Positions 1 to 7,245 of a stretch of 32,960 bases of DNA are shown here, piece by piece. Positions within the stretch are counted from its first letter, which is position 1; every line of letters begins with the position of its first letter. Source of the DNA: an uncultured Bacteroidales bacterium (lineage in GTDB: Bacteria; Bacteroidota; Bacteroidia; Bacteroidales; Paludibacteraceae); assembly GCA_902799875.1 (NCBI GenBank), contig CADCCH010000020.1, positions 31,363 to 64,322 of the forward strand, given 5' to 3'. The notes beneath the pieces were generated by a model. The model searched no databases. It was given only the letters and a program-made list of their open reading frames with translations, and was not told the origin of the DNA. The position numbers were made by a program, and so were the translations under genes.

Positions 1-27
1 GTTTTTCCATATTTTTTTATAAAATTC

Positions 28-58
28 TTGCATGTTCCAACTTTTTTTAGTATCTTTG
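28..58 (+). promoter_or_regulatory. Bacteroidota-type promoter for the 86-aa protein gene
   Basis: TTG at 28-30 and TATCTTTG at 51-58 are separated by exactly 20 nt, matching the Bacteroidota sigma-ABfr pattern TTG-N19/20-TAnnTTTG. The first ATG follows 27 nt downstream at 86. The spacer carries a T7 tract, as in the other promoters of this window. Confidence 0.75.
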
Positions 59-85
59 CACCCAAATTTGTAAAATAGCACAATT

Positions 86-346
86 ATGGAAAATTTCTTT
101 CTCTCGATGTCTGACTTTTTTGTCGCTCTCTTTGCCGGAATGACGGTAACAGGTATGATCTTCTTGTGGCTCCTTATCGCTGCTATCGGACTTATCCTTA
201 CCTTCTTCTTCCGCATTTATATCGCCTATCGCATGGCCAAGAACCGCCGTCGCGATCCGCTGCCTTGGACGCTCCTTTCCTTCTGTTTCTCGCCCATCCT
301 GACCTGGATCATTCTCCTGCTCATTGGCGACGCAGAAAACAAATAA
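86..346 (+). CDS. small membrane protein, unknown function (86 aa)
   Basis: The family is not recognised. The protein has a long hydrophobic stretch at about residues 10-45, one or two membrane passes. A strongly basic segment follows at about 47-56 (AKNRRRD), then a second hydrophobic helix at about 60-80. The basic loop between helices suggests a small hairpin-type inner-membrane protein with that loop in the cytoplasm. It sits directly behind a good promoter at 28-58, which supports real expression. No catalytic motif is visible. It is probably transcribed alone or with the acetyltransferase gene downstream, from which it is separated by 159 bp of repeat-rich DNA. Confidence 0.7.
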   Translation: MENFFLSMSDFFVALFAGMTVTGMIFLWLLIAAIGLILTFFFRIYIAYRMAKNRRRDPLPWTLLSFCFSPILTWIILLLIGDAENK

Positions 347-388
347 ATAACAACTGTTACCCAAAACAAGGGGAAATGACTATGCGGA

Positions 389-432
389 CCATAGGATACC
401 CATACCATACCCATAGGATATCCATAGGATAA
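389..432 (+). repeat. 11-bp tandem array, four copies
   Basis: Four head-to-tail 11-bp units: CCATAGGATAC (389-399), CCATACCATAC (400-410), CCATAGGATAT (411-421) and CCATAGGATAA (422-432). They fill the gap between the 86-aa gene and the acetyltransferase gene. The period is not a multiple of 3. Confidence 0.9.
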
Positions 433-459
433 AACGCAGAAAATAGCAAAAATTCAACA

Positions 460-491
460 TATACTATATATATACTATGTATATATATACT
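460..491 (+). repeat. alternating TA-rich tract before the acetyltransferase gene
   Basis: A 32-bp tract of almost pure alternating A and T, broken by ACTA and TGTA words, ends 14 nt before the ATG at 506. It could melt easily or hold a promoter, but no exact TAnnTTTG box is present. Confidence 0.6.
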
Positions 492-505
492 TTTTGATAA
501 AAAAC

Positions 506-1330
506 ATGGCAAAAGTAGAAGACAACGCTTTCCCGGGCACTCGAGGAAAAGTTAACAAGAAAAGCTCTACCGTCTACAGGATTCGTAACGGCGAACAGCA
601 ATCCTATACGCTGTCCGAATCTTCCGTTCCGCCATCCAAAGCGCAGAAAGCTCATCGTAAGTTATTCGGCAAAGTAACCGCACTCGTCAATGCGATTGTG
701 GCGGACCCGCAGCAAAACGCAGAATGGGACCGTAAACGCCTGGAGTACAATCAAAGTGTGGCTCAAGATATGACAGCCAGACGCTATAAAACGACTCGAT
801 CCTACGCCCACGCTGTCATCAGTGCCCAACTGGCAAAAGCCGAGTCACGCAAACGTCGCAAGAACCCGTTTCCAAAGGCTCTTCCGAAAGGTCTCAAATT
901 ACATATCAGACATTTTGCAGATCTCTCCAATACCGAACTGTACGAAATCCTTAAAGCGCGTTTTGCGGTCTTCTACATGGAGCAAAATATCCGCTATCAG
1001 GACTTCGACGGAATCGATTACAATGCCATCCATCTTGCCGTTCACCGCAAAGGACAGGTGCTTGCCTACGCACGTTTATTCAAAGGCAAAGAGCGCGGTC
1101 AATGGATCCTCGGTCGTATGCTTACTACCGAACGCGGAAAAGGACACGGCAGGTACATTCTCTTGCAAGCCATTTCCGAAGCAGAACGCCAAGGCGCCAA
1201 GTCCCTCGTACTGCATGCACAAACACAGGTCGTTCCCTTCTATGAGAAGTTCGGATTTGAGACATCCGGAAAGACCTTCATGGAGGCCGATATCCCTCAT
1301 ATCACGATGATAAAAAAACTAACTGAATAA
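506..1330 (+). CDS. GNAT acetyltransferase (ElaA-like) with an extra basic N-terminal domain
   Basis: A 274-aa protein. From about residue 132 on it looks like the ElaA branch of the GNAT family, which uses acetyl-CoA to acetylate an amino group. Signs are the helix ELYEILKARFAVFYMEQN, then DFDGID, and the acetyl-CoA loop RGKGHGRYILLQAI, ending in FYEKFGFETSGKTFMEADIPH. ElaA proteins are usually about 150 aa, so the first 130 residues are extra. They are rich in Lys, Arg and Gln (for example AKAESRKRRKNPF) and resemble no enzyme I know, though they recall small basic Bacteroidota proteins of unknown role. ATG 506 is chosen over an in-frame TTG at 494 because MAKVEDNAFPG is a normal N-terminus. 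The acceptor substrate is unknown. Confidence 0.85.
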   Translation: MAKVEDNAFPGTRGKVNKKSSTVYRIRNGEQQSYTLSESSVPPSKAQKAHRKLFGKVTALVNAIVADPQQNAEWDRKRLEYNQSVAQDMTARRYKTTRSYAHAVISAQLAKAESRKRRKNPFPKALPKGLKLHIRHFADLSNTELYEILKARFAVFYMEQNIRYQDFDGIDYNAIHLAVHRKGQVLAYARLFKGKERGQWILGRMLTTERGKGHGRYILLQAISEAERQGAKSLVLHAQTQVVPFYEKFGFETSGKTFMEADIPHITMIKKLTE

Positions 1331-1346
1331 TCCTTTTATCCATCCT

Positions 1347-2033
1347 ATGTATTCGATGCTTGTTGCGGCGTTATTACCCGCTATCATTCTCTTCCTTTAT
1401 ATCTGGCGCAAAGATGCGGCTCAACCGGAACCTTTTAAGTGGTTATTCCGCGCCCTTCTGGCAGGTGCCGGACTGTGTATCCCCGTCGCACTGGTGGAGA
1501 TGGTTATTTCCAATTATCTCTTCCCTGTAGGAGGCCCCACCACGCTCTTCGGTACGACCGTGCAAGCTTTCTTTGTAGCTGCTGTACCTGAAGAGTGCGC
1601 CAAACTGCTCGCTTTATGGCTGGTTCTCCGCAAAAACCCCTATTTCGACGAACGTTTTGACGGTATCGTCTATGCCGTTTGTGTCGGACTCGGCTTTGCC
1701 GCCATCGAGAACGTCTCCTACGTCTTCCAGAGCGGTGAAGGATGGGCAACTGTAGCAGCAATGCGTGCCCTTTTGGCTGTCCCGGGGCATTATGCGTTTG
1801 CCATCCTGATGGGCTTCTATTACTCCATCTACCACTTCATCGACCCATCCCGCAAGAACGCTGTCAAGGTCCTTCTTTTCCCGATCTTGGCACACGGAGT
1901 CTATGACTCCCTTGCTATGAGCGGCTCGGTGGATCCCGTTGCCGGTGGACTCAGTTTTATTGTGCTCATCTACTTCTGCATCAAGCTCCAAAAACTGGCG
2001 CAACGCAAAGTAGAAACCCTCGTAGCACAGTAA
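1347..2033 (+). CDS. PrsW-family glutamic intramembrane protease
   Basis: A 228-aa multi-pass membrane protein. The hallmark motifs of the PrsW family (peptidase family M82) are visible: PEECAK at residues 81-86, with the catalytic glutamate pair and lysine; FAAIEN at about 117-122; PGHYAFA with His148; and LAHGVYDS with His183. In Bacillus subtilis PrsW cuts the anti-sigma factor RsiW. The substrate here cannot be inferred. It starts 16 bp after the acetyltransferase stop, so the two are probably cotranscribed. It is followed by a hairpin terminator at 2052-2092. Length is normal for the family. Confidence 0.92.
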   Translation: MYSMLVAALLPAIILFLYIWRKDAAQPEPFKWLFRALLAGAGLCIPVALVEMVISNYLFPVGGPTTLFGTTVQAFFVAAVPEECAKLLALWLVLRKNPYFDERFDGIVYAVCVGLGFAAIENVSYVFQSGEGWATVAAMRALLAVPGHYAFAILMGFYYSIYHFIDPSRKNAVKVLLFPILAHGVYDSLAMSGSVDPVAGGLSFIVLIYFCIKLQKLAQRKVETLVAQ

Positions 2034-2051
2034 TTTTATCCACTATTTTTA

Positions 2052-2092
2052 TAAAAAAAGGCATACACTCTTGTGTATGTCAATTTTTTTTT
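2052..2092 (+). terminator. intrinsic terminator merged with the next promoter
   Basis: A run of seven A, then stem CATACAC (2062-2068), loop TCTT, stem GTGTATG (2073-2079), extended by G-U and G-C pairs, then a T9 tract. The A-run and T-run make it potentially bidirectional. It ends transcription after the PrsW gene. Its 3' arm and T-tract are also the -33 box and spacer of the bactofilin promoter. Confidence 0.8.
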
Positions 2093-2101
2093 GTACCTTT
2101 G
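2071..2101 (+). promoter_or_regulatory. promoter for bactofilin and the long downstream run
   Basis: TTG 2071-2073, a 20-nt spacer, and TACCTTTG 2094-2101. The TTG lies in the loop and 3' arm of the terminator hairpin. The spacer (TGTATGTCA plus a T-tract) is almost identical to the minus-strand promoter at 32362-32392 and close to the lysS promoter at 24287-24317. Confidence 0.9.
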
Positions 2102-2163
2102 CGCCCGATTTTGGTTATTATGGCCAATTGTGTACGAATTGAATTATTAAATATATAGGAATT

Positions 2164-2529
2164 ATGGCAAATGAGAAGCAACAGAGCGGTTTGATGTTCA
2201 ACGCATTGACTGCAGGAAGTAAGATCGTGGGTAACATCACGGCGGACAGTGATTTCCGTATTGACGGTTTGATCGAAGGTGAATTGAACTGTACGGGTAA
2301 GGTCGTTATCGGTGAAGGCGGTAAGGTAAAAGGTACCGTTAACTGCGCGAACGCAGAGATCCTGGGTCTGATGGACGGTAAGATCACATGCAGCCAGCAG
2401 TTAAGTCTGCGTGCGAGCGGTAAGATCCAGGGCGATGTACATACGAAGACCTTGATCGTTGAGCCCGGTGCAGTGTTTAACGGTACCTGCTCGATGGGCG
2501 GCGAGGCTCCGAAGGCTCCGGTGAAATAA
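2164..2529 (+). CDS. bactofilin (polymer-forming cytoskeletal protein)
   Basis: A 121-aa protein with the bactofilin fold signature: repeated short beta-strand turns of the form I-x-G-x-(I/V)-x-G, such as FRIDGLIEGELNCTGKVVIG, VKGTVNCANAEILG and SGKIQGDVHTKTLIVEPGAVFNG. They should build a right-handed beta helix that polymerises without nucleotide. Flanking tails are short and non-helical (MANEKQQSG and EAPKAPVK), which is usual. Bactofilins place cell-wall or polarity factors at the membrane. Length fits the short single-domain class. It is the first gene after the composite terminator/promoter element and is followed by a long inverted repeat at 2538-2628. Confidence 0.95.
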   Translation: MANEKQQSGLMFNALTAGSKIVGNITADSDFRIDGLIEGELNCTGKVVIGEGGKVKGTVNCANAEILGLMDGKITCSQQLSLRASGKIQGDVHTKTLIVEPGAVFNGTCSMGGEAPKAPVK

Positions 2530-2537
2530 AGAAGCTC

Positions 2538-2628
2538 GCATATCAAACTCATCGAGACAACTCGCCCCATGCTCGACGACTCTCGCGTTCCCCATCCGCT
2601 CGAGACGGTCTCGATTGAGTTTATATGC
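2538..2628 (+). repeat. long imperfect inverted repeat with two alternative pairings
   Basis: The left arm is GCATAT, C, AAACTCA, TCGAGAC (2538-2558). The right arm is GTCTCGA, T, TGAGTTT, ATATGC (2608-2628). The arms pair over 20 bp with one bulged base on each side, enclosing about 49 nt. A second TCGAGAC at 2600-2606 lies one base from GTCTCGA (2608-2614), so the right arm can pair either locally or with the far arm. There is no T-tract, so a simple terminator is unlikely. It sits between the bactofilin stop and the DUF1015 start. Confidence 0.8.
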
Positions 2629-2651
2629 TCACTATAAATAGAGAAAATTAT

Positions 2652-3881
2652 ATGAAGATCAAACCTTTTAAGGGAATACGGCCACCGAAAGAGTTGGTGG
2701 AGCAAGTGAGCAGTCGACCGTATGACGTGCTGAACAGTGAAGAGGCGCGTCAGGAAGCGGCAGGCAATGAGATGAGTCTGTATCATATCATTAAGCCGGA
2801 AATCAATTTTGCGCCGGGCACGGACGAACACGATCCGCGGGTATATCCTGAAGCCAAATCGCAGTATCAACGTTTTAAGATCAAAGGTTGGTTGGTGCAG
2901 GATCAGGAGCCGCATTACTATGTGTATGCCCAGACCATTCCGAAGGGTCATCGTTTGGCGACCCACGGCGAGCACACGCAGTACGGTCTGGTGGTCGATG
3001 CGTGGGTGAACGACTATATCGAGGGTCGTATCAAGAAACACGAGTTGACGCGACGCGACAAGGAAGAGGATCGTATGAAGCACGTGCGGATCTTGAACGC
3101 CAACATGGAGCCGGTGTTCTTCGCCTACCCTCACCGCGATGACCTCGATGCGATTGTAGCAGAGGTAGTAAAGGGTGAGCCGGAGTACGATTTTGTGGCG
3201 GCACCGGAAGGATTCAGGCACACGTTTTGGGTGATCGACAACAAGGAGACGATCGACAAGATCACGGCTATTTTTGAGGAGATTCCGGCGATGTATATTG
3301 CCGACGGACACCATCGTACAGCTGCTGCTGCAGGTGTCGGTAAGGGATATTTCCTGGCCGTTTGTTTCCCGGACAATCAACTCAATATCATCGACTACAA
3401 CCGCGTAGTGAAGGACCTGAACGGACTGACGAGTGAGCAGTTCTTGGAGGCATTGAAGGAGGATTTTGAGGTCGAAGACAAAGGTAAAGAGATCTATAAA
3501 CCGCAAGCACTGCATAACTTCAGCCTCTATCTGGACGGCAAATGGTATTCGTTGACGGCTAAGGAAGGTCGTTACAACGATGCGGATCCGATTGGAGTAC
3601 TGGACGTGACGATCAGCAGTAATCTGATTTTGGACAAGATCCTCGGTATCACAGATCTGCGGAGCGACAAACGGATTGATTTCGTGGGTGGTATCCGTGG
3701 TCTTGGTGAGTTAAAGAGGAGAGTCGATAGTGGAGAGATGAAAGTAGCGCTAGCACTCTACCCCGTTACGATGCAGCAGATCATCGATATCGCGGACTCG
3801 GGCAATATTATGCCGCCGAAGACGACGTGGTTTGAACCGAAGTTACGGAGCGGACTCGTGATCAATGAACTAGGAAACTAG
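2652..3881 (+). CDS. DUF1015 family protein
   Basis: A 409-aa protein. The start MKIKPFKGIRPPKELVEQVSS and the segment RPYDVLNSEEARQEA are typical of DUF1015, as is YIADGHHRTAAA (near residue 216). The family is sometimes annotated as a SerC-associated uncharacterised kinase-like protein, and its biochemical role is not settled. ATG 2652 is preferred to the in-frame ATG at 2625, because the family begins with this M-x-I-K-P-F-K motif and the upstream codons overlap the inverted repeat. The last codons (LGN, stop) lie inside the 8-bp array at 3868-3907, so the C-terminus is set by the repeat. I do not see serA or serC nearby. Confidence 0.92.
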   Translation: MKIKPFKGIRPPKELVEQVSSRPYDVLNSEEARQEAAGNEMSLYHIIKPEINFAPGTDEHDPRVYPEAKSQYQRFKIKGWLVQDQEPHYYVYAQTIPKGHRLATHGEHTQYGLVVDAWVNDYIEGRIKKHELTRRDKEEDRMKHVRILNANMEPVFFAYPHRDDLDAIVAEVVKGEPEYDFVAAPEGFRHTFWVIDNKETIDKITAIFEEIPAMYIADGHHRTAAAAGVGKGYFLAVCFPDNQLNIIDYNRVVKDLNGLTSEQFLEALKEDFEVEDKGKEIYKPQALHNFSLYLDGKWYSLTAKEGRYNDADPIGVLDVTISSNLILDKILGITDLRSDKRIDFVGGIRGLGELKRRVDSGEMKVALALYPVTMQQIIDIADSGNIMPPKTTWFEPKLRSGLVINELGN

Positions 3882-3907
3882 GAAACTAGGGGACTAGGAA
3901 ACTAGGA
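3868..3907 (+). repeat. 8-bp junction array AACTAGGA, five copies (DUF1015 / PorE-like)
   Basis: Units are AACTAGGA (3868, 3876), AACTAGGG (3884), GACTAGGA (3892) and AACTAGGA (3900-3907). The DUF1015 stop TAG (3879-3881) is in unit 2. The A of the next ATG (3907) is the last base of unit 5. TAG recurs every 8 nt and so falls in all three frames. Confidence 0.95.
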
Positions 3908-5967
3908 TGAAGAAAACTATATTTTTCATAGTAGCAGTGCTGTTGATGAGTAGTTGCTCTATTCAGCAGCGGATCAAGCGAGCGGACAAGAAATTCGCTA
4001 TCGGTGAGTATTACACCGCGGCGGATATCTACAAGTCCTGCTACGGTCGTATCTCCTCGAAAACGGATAAGCCGCTGAAGGGATATGTAGCGTTCAAGCA
4101 AGGCGAGTGTTACCGGATATTGAACAACCCGCGTGCGGTGAACTGTTACCAGAACGCGCTGCGCAACAAGTACCAGTTGCAGGACTCGATTGTGTTCCTG
4201 CATTGTGCCCAAGCGCTGCAGTATCAGGGTAAGTACAAAGACGCCGCCAAGAGTTACGATCTGTACCTCGAATCCCATCCTGACGAGTATGTAGCCAAAG
4301 CCGGTAAGTACGCTTGTATGAAGATCGAGGAGTGGAAGAAAGAAGGTTCGCGGTATAAGGTGTCGGAGGCGAAGGAATTTAACGCCAAGCGCTCGAGTAC
4401 GTTCGCACCGATGTTTATCGGAGATAACAGTGATGCGCTGATGTTCACCTCTAACCGTCCGGAGAAGAGCAAGAGCAACAGCAAGAAGCTCAAACGGCCG
4501 AGTAACGTCACGGGTCAGCAGTTGTTCCAACTCTACCAGACGCGTAAGAACGCGGCGGGTTTATGGGAAGATATTGTGCTGACAGAGGGTTTGTACGACG
4601 GCGGTGAAGAGGAAGAACAACAGAACGACTCGACCGGTGGTGGTAAATCTGCCGGAATGGCAGAGATGGGTGTTTGTTGCTTCACCAAAGACGGGCGCAC
4701 GATGTTGTTTACCTATTCGAAACCGATTAACGGTCAGGACCTGGGTGCCAAGATCTTCCGCAGTGAACGCGCAAGTGGAGAATGGGGTGAACCGCAGGAG
4801 GTGAAGTTATTTGCCGACAGTTCAATCACCGTGGGTCACCCTGCGCTGAACCCTGCGGGAGACACCTTATACTTTGTGTGCGACGACCCGCGCGGTATGG
4901 GAGGCAAGGATATCTGGTGCGCGGAGTTAGATAACGGCGAATGGGTCAATCCTCAGCCGCTGGGTAAAGGTATCAACACCGCCGCGGACGAGATGTACCC
5001 GTACGTTCACGCCGACGGAACGCTGTATTTTGCATCGAATGGTCATCCGGGATACGGAGGTTTGGATATCTTCAAAGCGACAAGGGACACGACGAATAAG
5101 GACTCGGTGGTATGGTTGCTGTACAATATGGGTGCACCGTTCAACGGCACCGGAGACGATTTCGGTATCACGTTTGAGGGCGAGACGCAGAATGGTTTCT
5201 TTAGTTCCAACCGCGGCGACAAGAAAGGTTTTGACAAGATCTACCGCTTTGTGTTACCGGAGATGGAGTTTTTGGTGGAAGGTACGGTGACGGACGAACA
5301 AGGTAACCCGCTCAGCGAGGCGGTACTGCGTATTGTGGGTTCCGATGGGACAAACAGCAAGCTCAATGCAAGACGCGATGGGACGTATAAGATCAAACTG
5401 AAAAAGGACGTGAAGTACGTTATGTTAGCGACCTGCCGCGGACACCTAAACGCCAAAGAACAATGGAATACGCTGGGTCTGAAGGACAGCAAGACGTATA
5501 ATGTGAACTTTGCTTTGAACCCGATCTCACGACCGGTGAAGATGGAGAATATCTTCTATGAGTTCGGTAAATGGGATATAACAAAGGCTTCGGAGACGGA
5601 ATTGGAAAAACTGGTTAAGTTGTTGAATGACAACCCCAATATCACGATCGAGTTGAGTGCCCACACGGATATGAAAGGTACGGACGAGTTCAACAACGAG
5701 CTGAGTCAAAAACGTGCGCAGAGTTGTTGCGATTTTCTCAAGAAACGCGGTATCGAAGCGGAACGTCTAACCCCGGTGGGATACGGTAAAACCAAACCGG
5801 TGGTAGCGGACAAAGCGCTCAATAAACAGTATCCGTGGATTGCGGTGGAGCAAGTGCTGGACGAGGCGTTTATCACGGCCCTACCAGCGGACAAACAGGA
5901 GATCTGCAACCAGATCAACCGTCGTACGGAATTTAAGGTCCTTAAAACAACGTATAAATTGTATTAA
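3907..5967 (+). CDS. PorE-like OmpA-family lipoprotein (T9SS-associated)
   Basis: A 686-aa protein. The N-terminus has a lipoprotein signal with lipobox LMSSC (Cys17). Then come TPR-like helices (about 20-130), a WD40/PD40 beta-propeller (about 160-440, with repeats such as [19 protein letters not shown] and [17 protein letters not shown]), a carboxypeptidase-regulatory-like fold (about 455-540) and a C-terminal OmpA-like peptidoglycan-binding domain (about 555-660, [20 protein letters not shown] and [12 protein letters not shown]). This order and length match PorE of Porphyromonas gingivalis, which anchors the type IX secretion machine to peptidoglycan. Paralogues with the same architecture exist, so PorE identity is an inference. 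Its start codon completes the 8-bp array. Acts at the periplasmic face of the outer membrane. Confidence 0.85.
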   Translation: MKKTIFFIVAVLLMSSCSIQQRIKRADKKFAIGEYYTAADIYKSCYGRISSKTDKPLKGYVAFKQGECYRILNNPRAVNCYQNALRNKYQLQDSIVFLHCAQALQYQGKYKDAAKSYDLYLESHPDEYVAKAGKYACMKIEEWKKEGSRYKVSEAKEFNAKRSSTFAPMFIGDNSDALMFTSNRPEKSKSNSKKLKRPSNVTGQQLFQLYQTRKNAAGLWEDIVLTEGLYDGGEEEEQQNDSTGGGKSAGMAEMGVCCFTKDGRTMLFTYSKPINGQDLGAKIFRSERASGEWGEPQEVKLFADSSITVGHPALNPAGDTLYFVCDDPRGMGGKDIWCAELDNGEWVNPQPLGKGINTAADEMYPYVHADGTLYFASNGHPGYGGLDIFKATRDTTNKDSVVWLLYNMGAPFNGTGDDFGITFEGETQNGFFSSNRGDKKGFDKIYRFVLPEMEFLVEGTVTDEQGNPLSEAVLRIVGSDGTNSKLNARRDGTYKIKLKKDVKYVMLATCRGHLNAKEQWNTLGLKDSKTYNVNFALNPISRPVKMENIFYEFGKWDITKASETELEKLVKLLNDNPNITIELSAHTDMKGTDEFNNELSQKRAQSCCDFLKKRGIEAERLTPVGYGKTKPVVADKALNKQYPWIAVEQVLDEAFITALPADKQEICNQINRRTEFKVLKTTYKLY

Positions 5968-5968
5968 C

Positions 5969-6763
5969 ATGCAACAATATTTGGATTTATGCCGTAGAGT
6001 GCTGGAAGAAGGCACTGTCAAACACGACCGGACAGGCACGGGAACGATGTCGGTGTTCGGGCATCAGATGCGGTTTAAGATGGCCGACGGTTTTCCGTTA
6101 CTGACCACAAAAAAACTGCACCTCAAGTCGATCATTTATGAACTGCTGTGGTTCCTTCAGGGCGACACAAACGTAAAGTATCTGCAGGATCACGGGGTGC
6201 GTATCTGGAACGAATGGGCAGACGAGAACGGTGAGTTAGGTCCGGTGTACGGGCATCAATGGCGTAGCTGGCCGGACTATAACGGCGGACACATCGACCA
6301 GATCAAGAATCTGGTAGAGCAGATTAAGCACAACCCGGATAGCCGGCGATTGATGGTCAGTGCGTGGAACGTAGCGGAAGTGGAGAAGATGGCGTTGCCG
6401 CCGTGTCACTGTCTGTTCCAGTTCTATGTAGCGGACGGGAAATTGAGTCTGCAATTGTACCAGCGCAGCGCGGATATTTTCCTGGGTGTACCGTTTAATA
6501 TTGCGAGTTATGCGCTACTCCTGCAAATGATGGCGCAGGTAACGGGTTTGGAGTGCGGTGATTTTGTACATACGCTCGGTGACGCACATATTTACTTGAA
6601 CCATCTGGAGCAGGTGAAGTTGCAGTTGACGCGTGAACCGCGACCGTTGCCAAAGATGCTTATTAACCCTGAGGTAAAGGATTTGTTTGGCTTCCAGTTT
6701 GAAGATTTCCAACTGGAAGGTTACGATCCCCACCCTCATATTGCAGGAGTAGTAAGCGTATGA
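5969..6763 (+). CDS. thyA: thymidylate synthase
   Basis: A 264-aa protein, the same length as E. coli ThyA. It methylates dUMP to dTMP with 5,10-methylenetetrahydrofolate, yielding dihydrofolate. The catalytic site [13 protein letters not shown] places the nucleophile at Cys146. The phosphate-binding RTGTGT, the substrate motif [20 protein letters not shown], and the C-terminal [11 protein letters not shown] are intact. ATG 5969 is one base after the PorE-like stop, and an in-frame upstream extension overlaps that gene and is rejected. The stop overlaps folA by 4 bp (ATGA), so the enzyme that makes dihydrofolate and the one that recycles it are translationally coupled. Confidence 0.98.
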   Translation: MQQYLDLCRRVLEEGTVKHDRTGTGTMSVFGHQMRFKMADGFPLLTTKKLHLKSIIYELLWFLQGDTNVKYLQDHGVRIWNEWADENGELGPVYGHQWRSWPDYNGGHIDQIKNLVEQIKHNPDSRRLMVSAWNVAEVEKMALPPCHCLFQFYVADGKLSLQLYQRSADIFLGVPFNIASYALLLQMMAQVTGLECGDFVHTLGDAHIYLNHLEQVKLQLTREPRPLPKMLINPEVKDLFGFQFEDFQLEGYDPHPHIAGVVSV

Positions 6764-7245
6764 TTTCGATTATAGTAGCGATCGCAGAGAACTATGCGAT
6801 TGGTAAGAAAGGTGACCTGCTGTGTCACATGCCGGCGGACTTGAAGCATTTCAAGCAGATCACGAGCGGGCACACTGTGATGATGGGTGAGCGGACGTTT
6901 TTGTCGTTACCCAAGCACCCGCTGCCGAATCGCCGCAATATTGTGCTGACGGACGTGAAAGGAAAGACGTTCGAGGGCGCGGAGACTGTATATAGCATTG
7001 ATGAAATGATTCAATGTTGTAATGATGAAGAAGCGTTTGTGATTGGCGGCGGAATGGTGTACCGGCAAATGATGGAGCGTGCGGATAAACTCTATATCAC
7101 GCATATTCATCATTCCTGGGACGATGCGGATACGTTCTTCCCGGAGATCGATCCGACAATTTGGAAACAGCTCAGCGCAGAGCGGCACAGCGCAGACGAA
7201 AATAACCCTTACGATTATACTTTTGCAACTTATGGCAGACGATAA
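6760..7245 (+). CDS. folA: dihydrofolate reductase
   Basis: A 161-aa protein that reduces dihydrofolate to tetrahydrofolate with NADPH. Motifs: [32 protein letters not shown] (catalytic acidic residue in the PADLK segment), [21 protein letters not shown], and the cofactor loop [12 protein letters not shown]. Length is standard. It overlaps thyA by 4 bp and ettA by 14 bp. Confidence 0.97.
   Translation: MISIIVAIAENYAIGKKGDLLCHMPADLKHFKQITSGHTVMMGERTFLSLPKHPLPNRRNIVLTDVKGKTFEGAETVYSIDEMIQCCNDEEAFVIGGGMVYRQMMERADKLYITHIHHSWDDADTFFPEIDPTIWKQLSAERHSADENNPYDYTFATYGRR

Noticed and set aside
2118..3515. 465-codon open frame on the minus strand
   Set aside because: It is antisense to bactofilin and DUF1015, both well supported, and its translation has no recognisable domain. 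Codon bias of the plus genes keeps this frame open.
7217..7224. Internal promoter before ettA (TACTTTTG)
   Set aside because: No TTG at the right distance upstream, and the words encode conserved folA residues.
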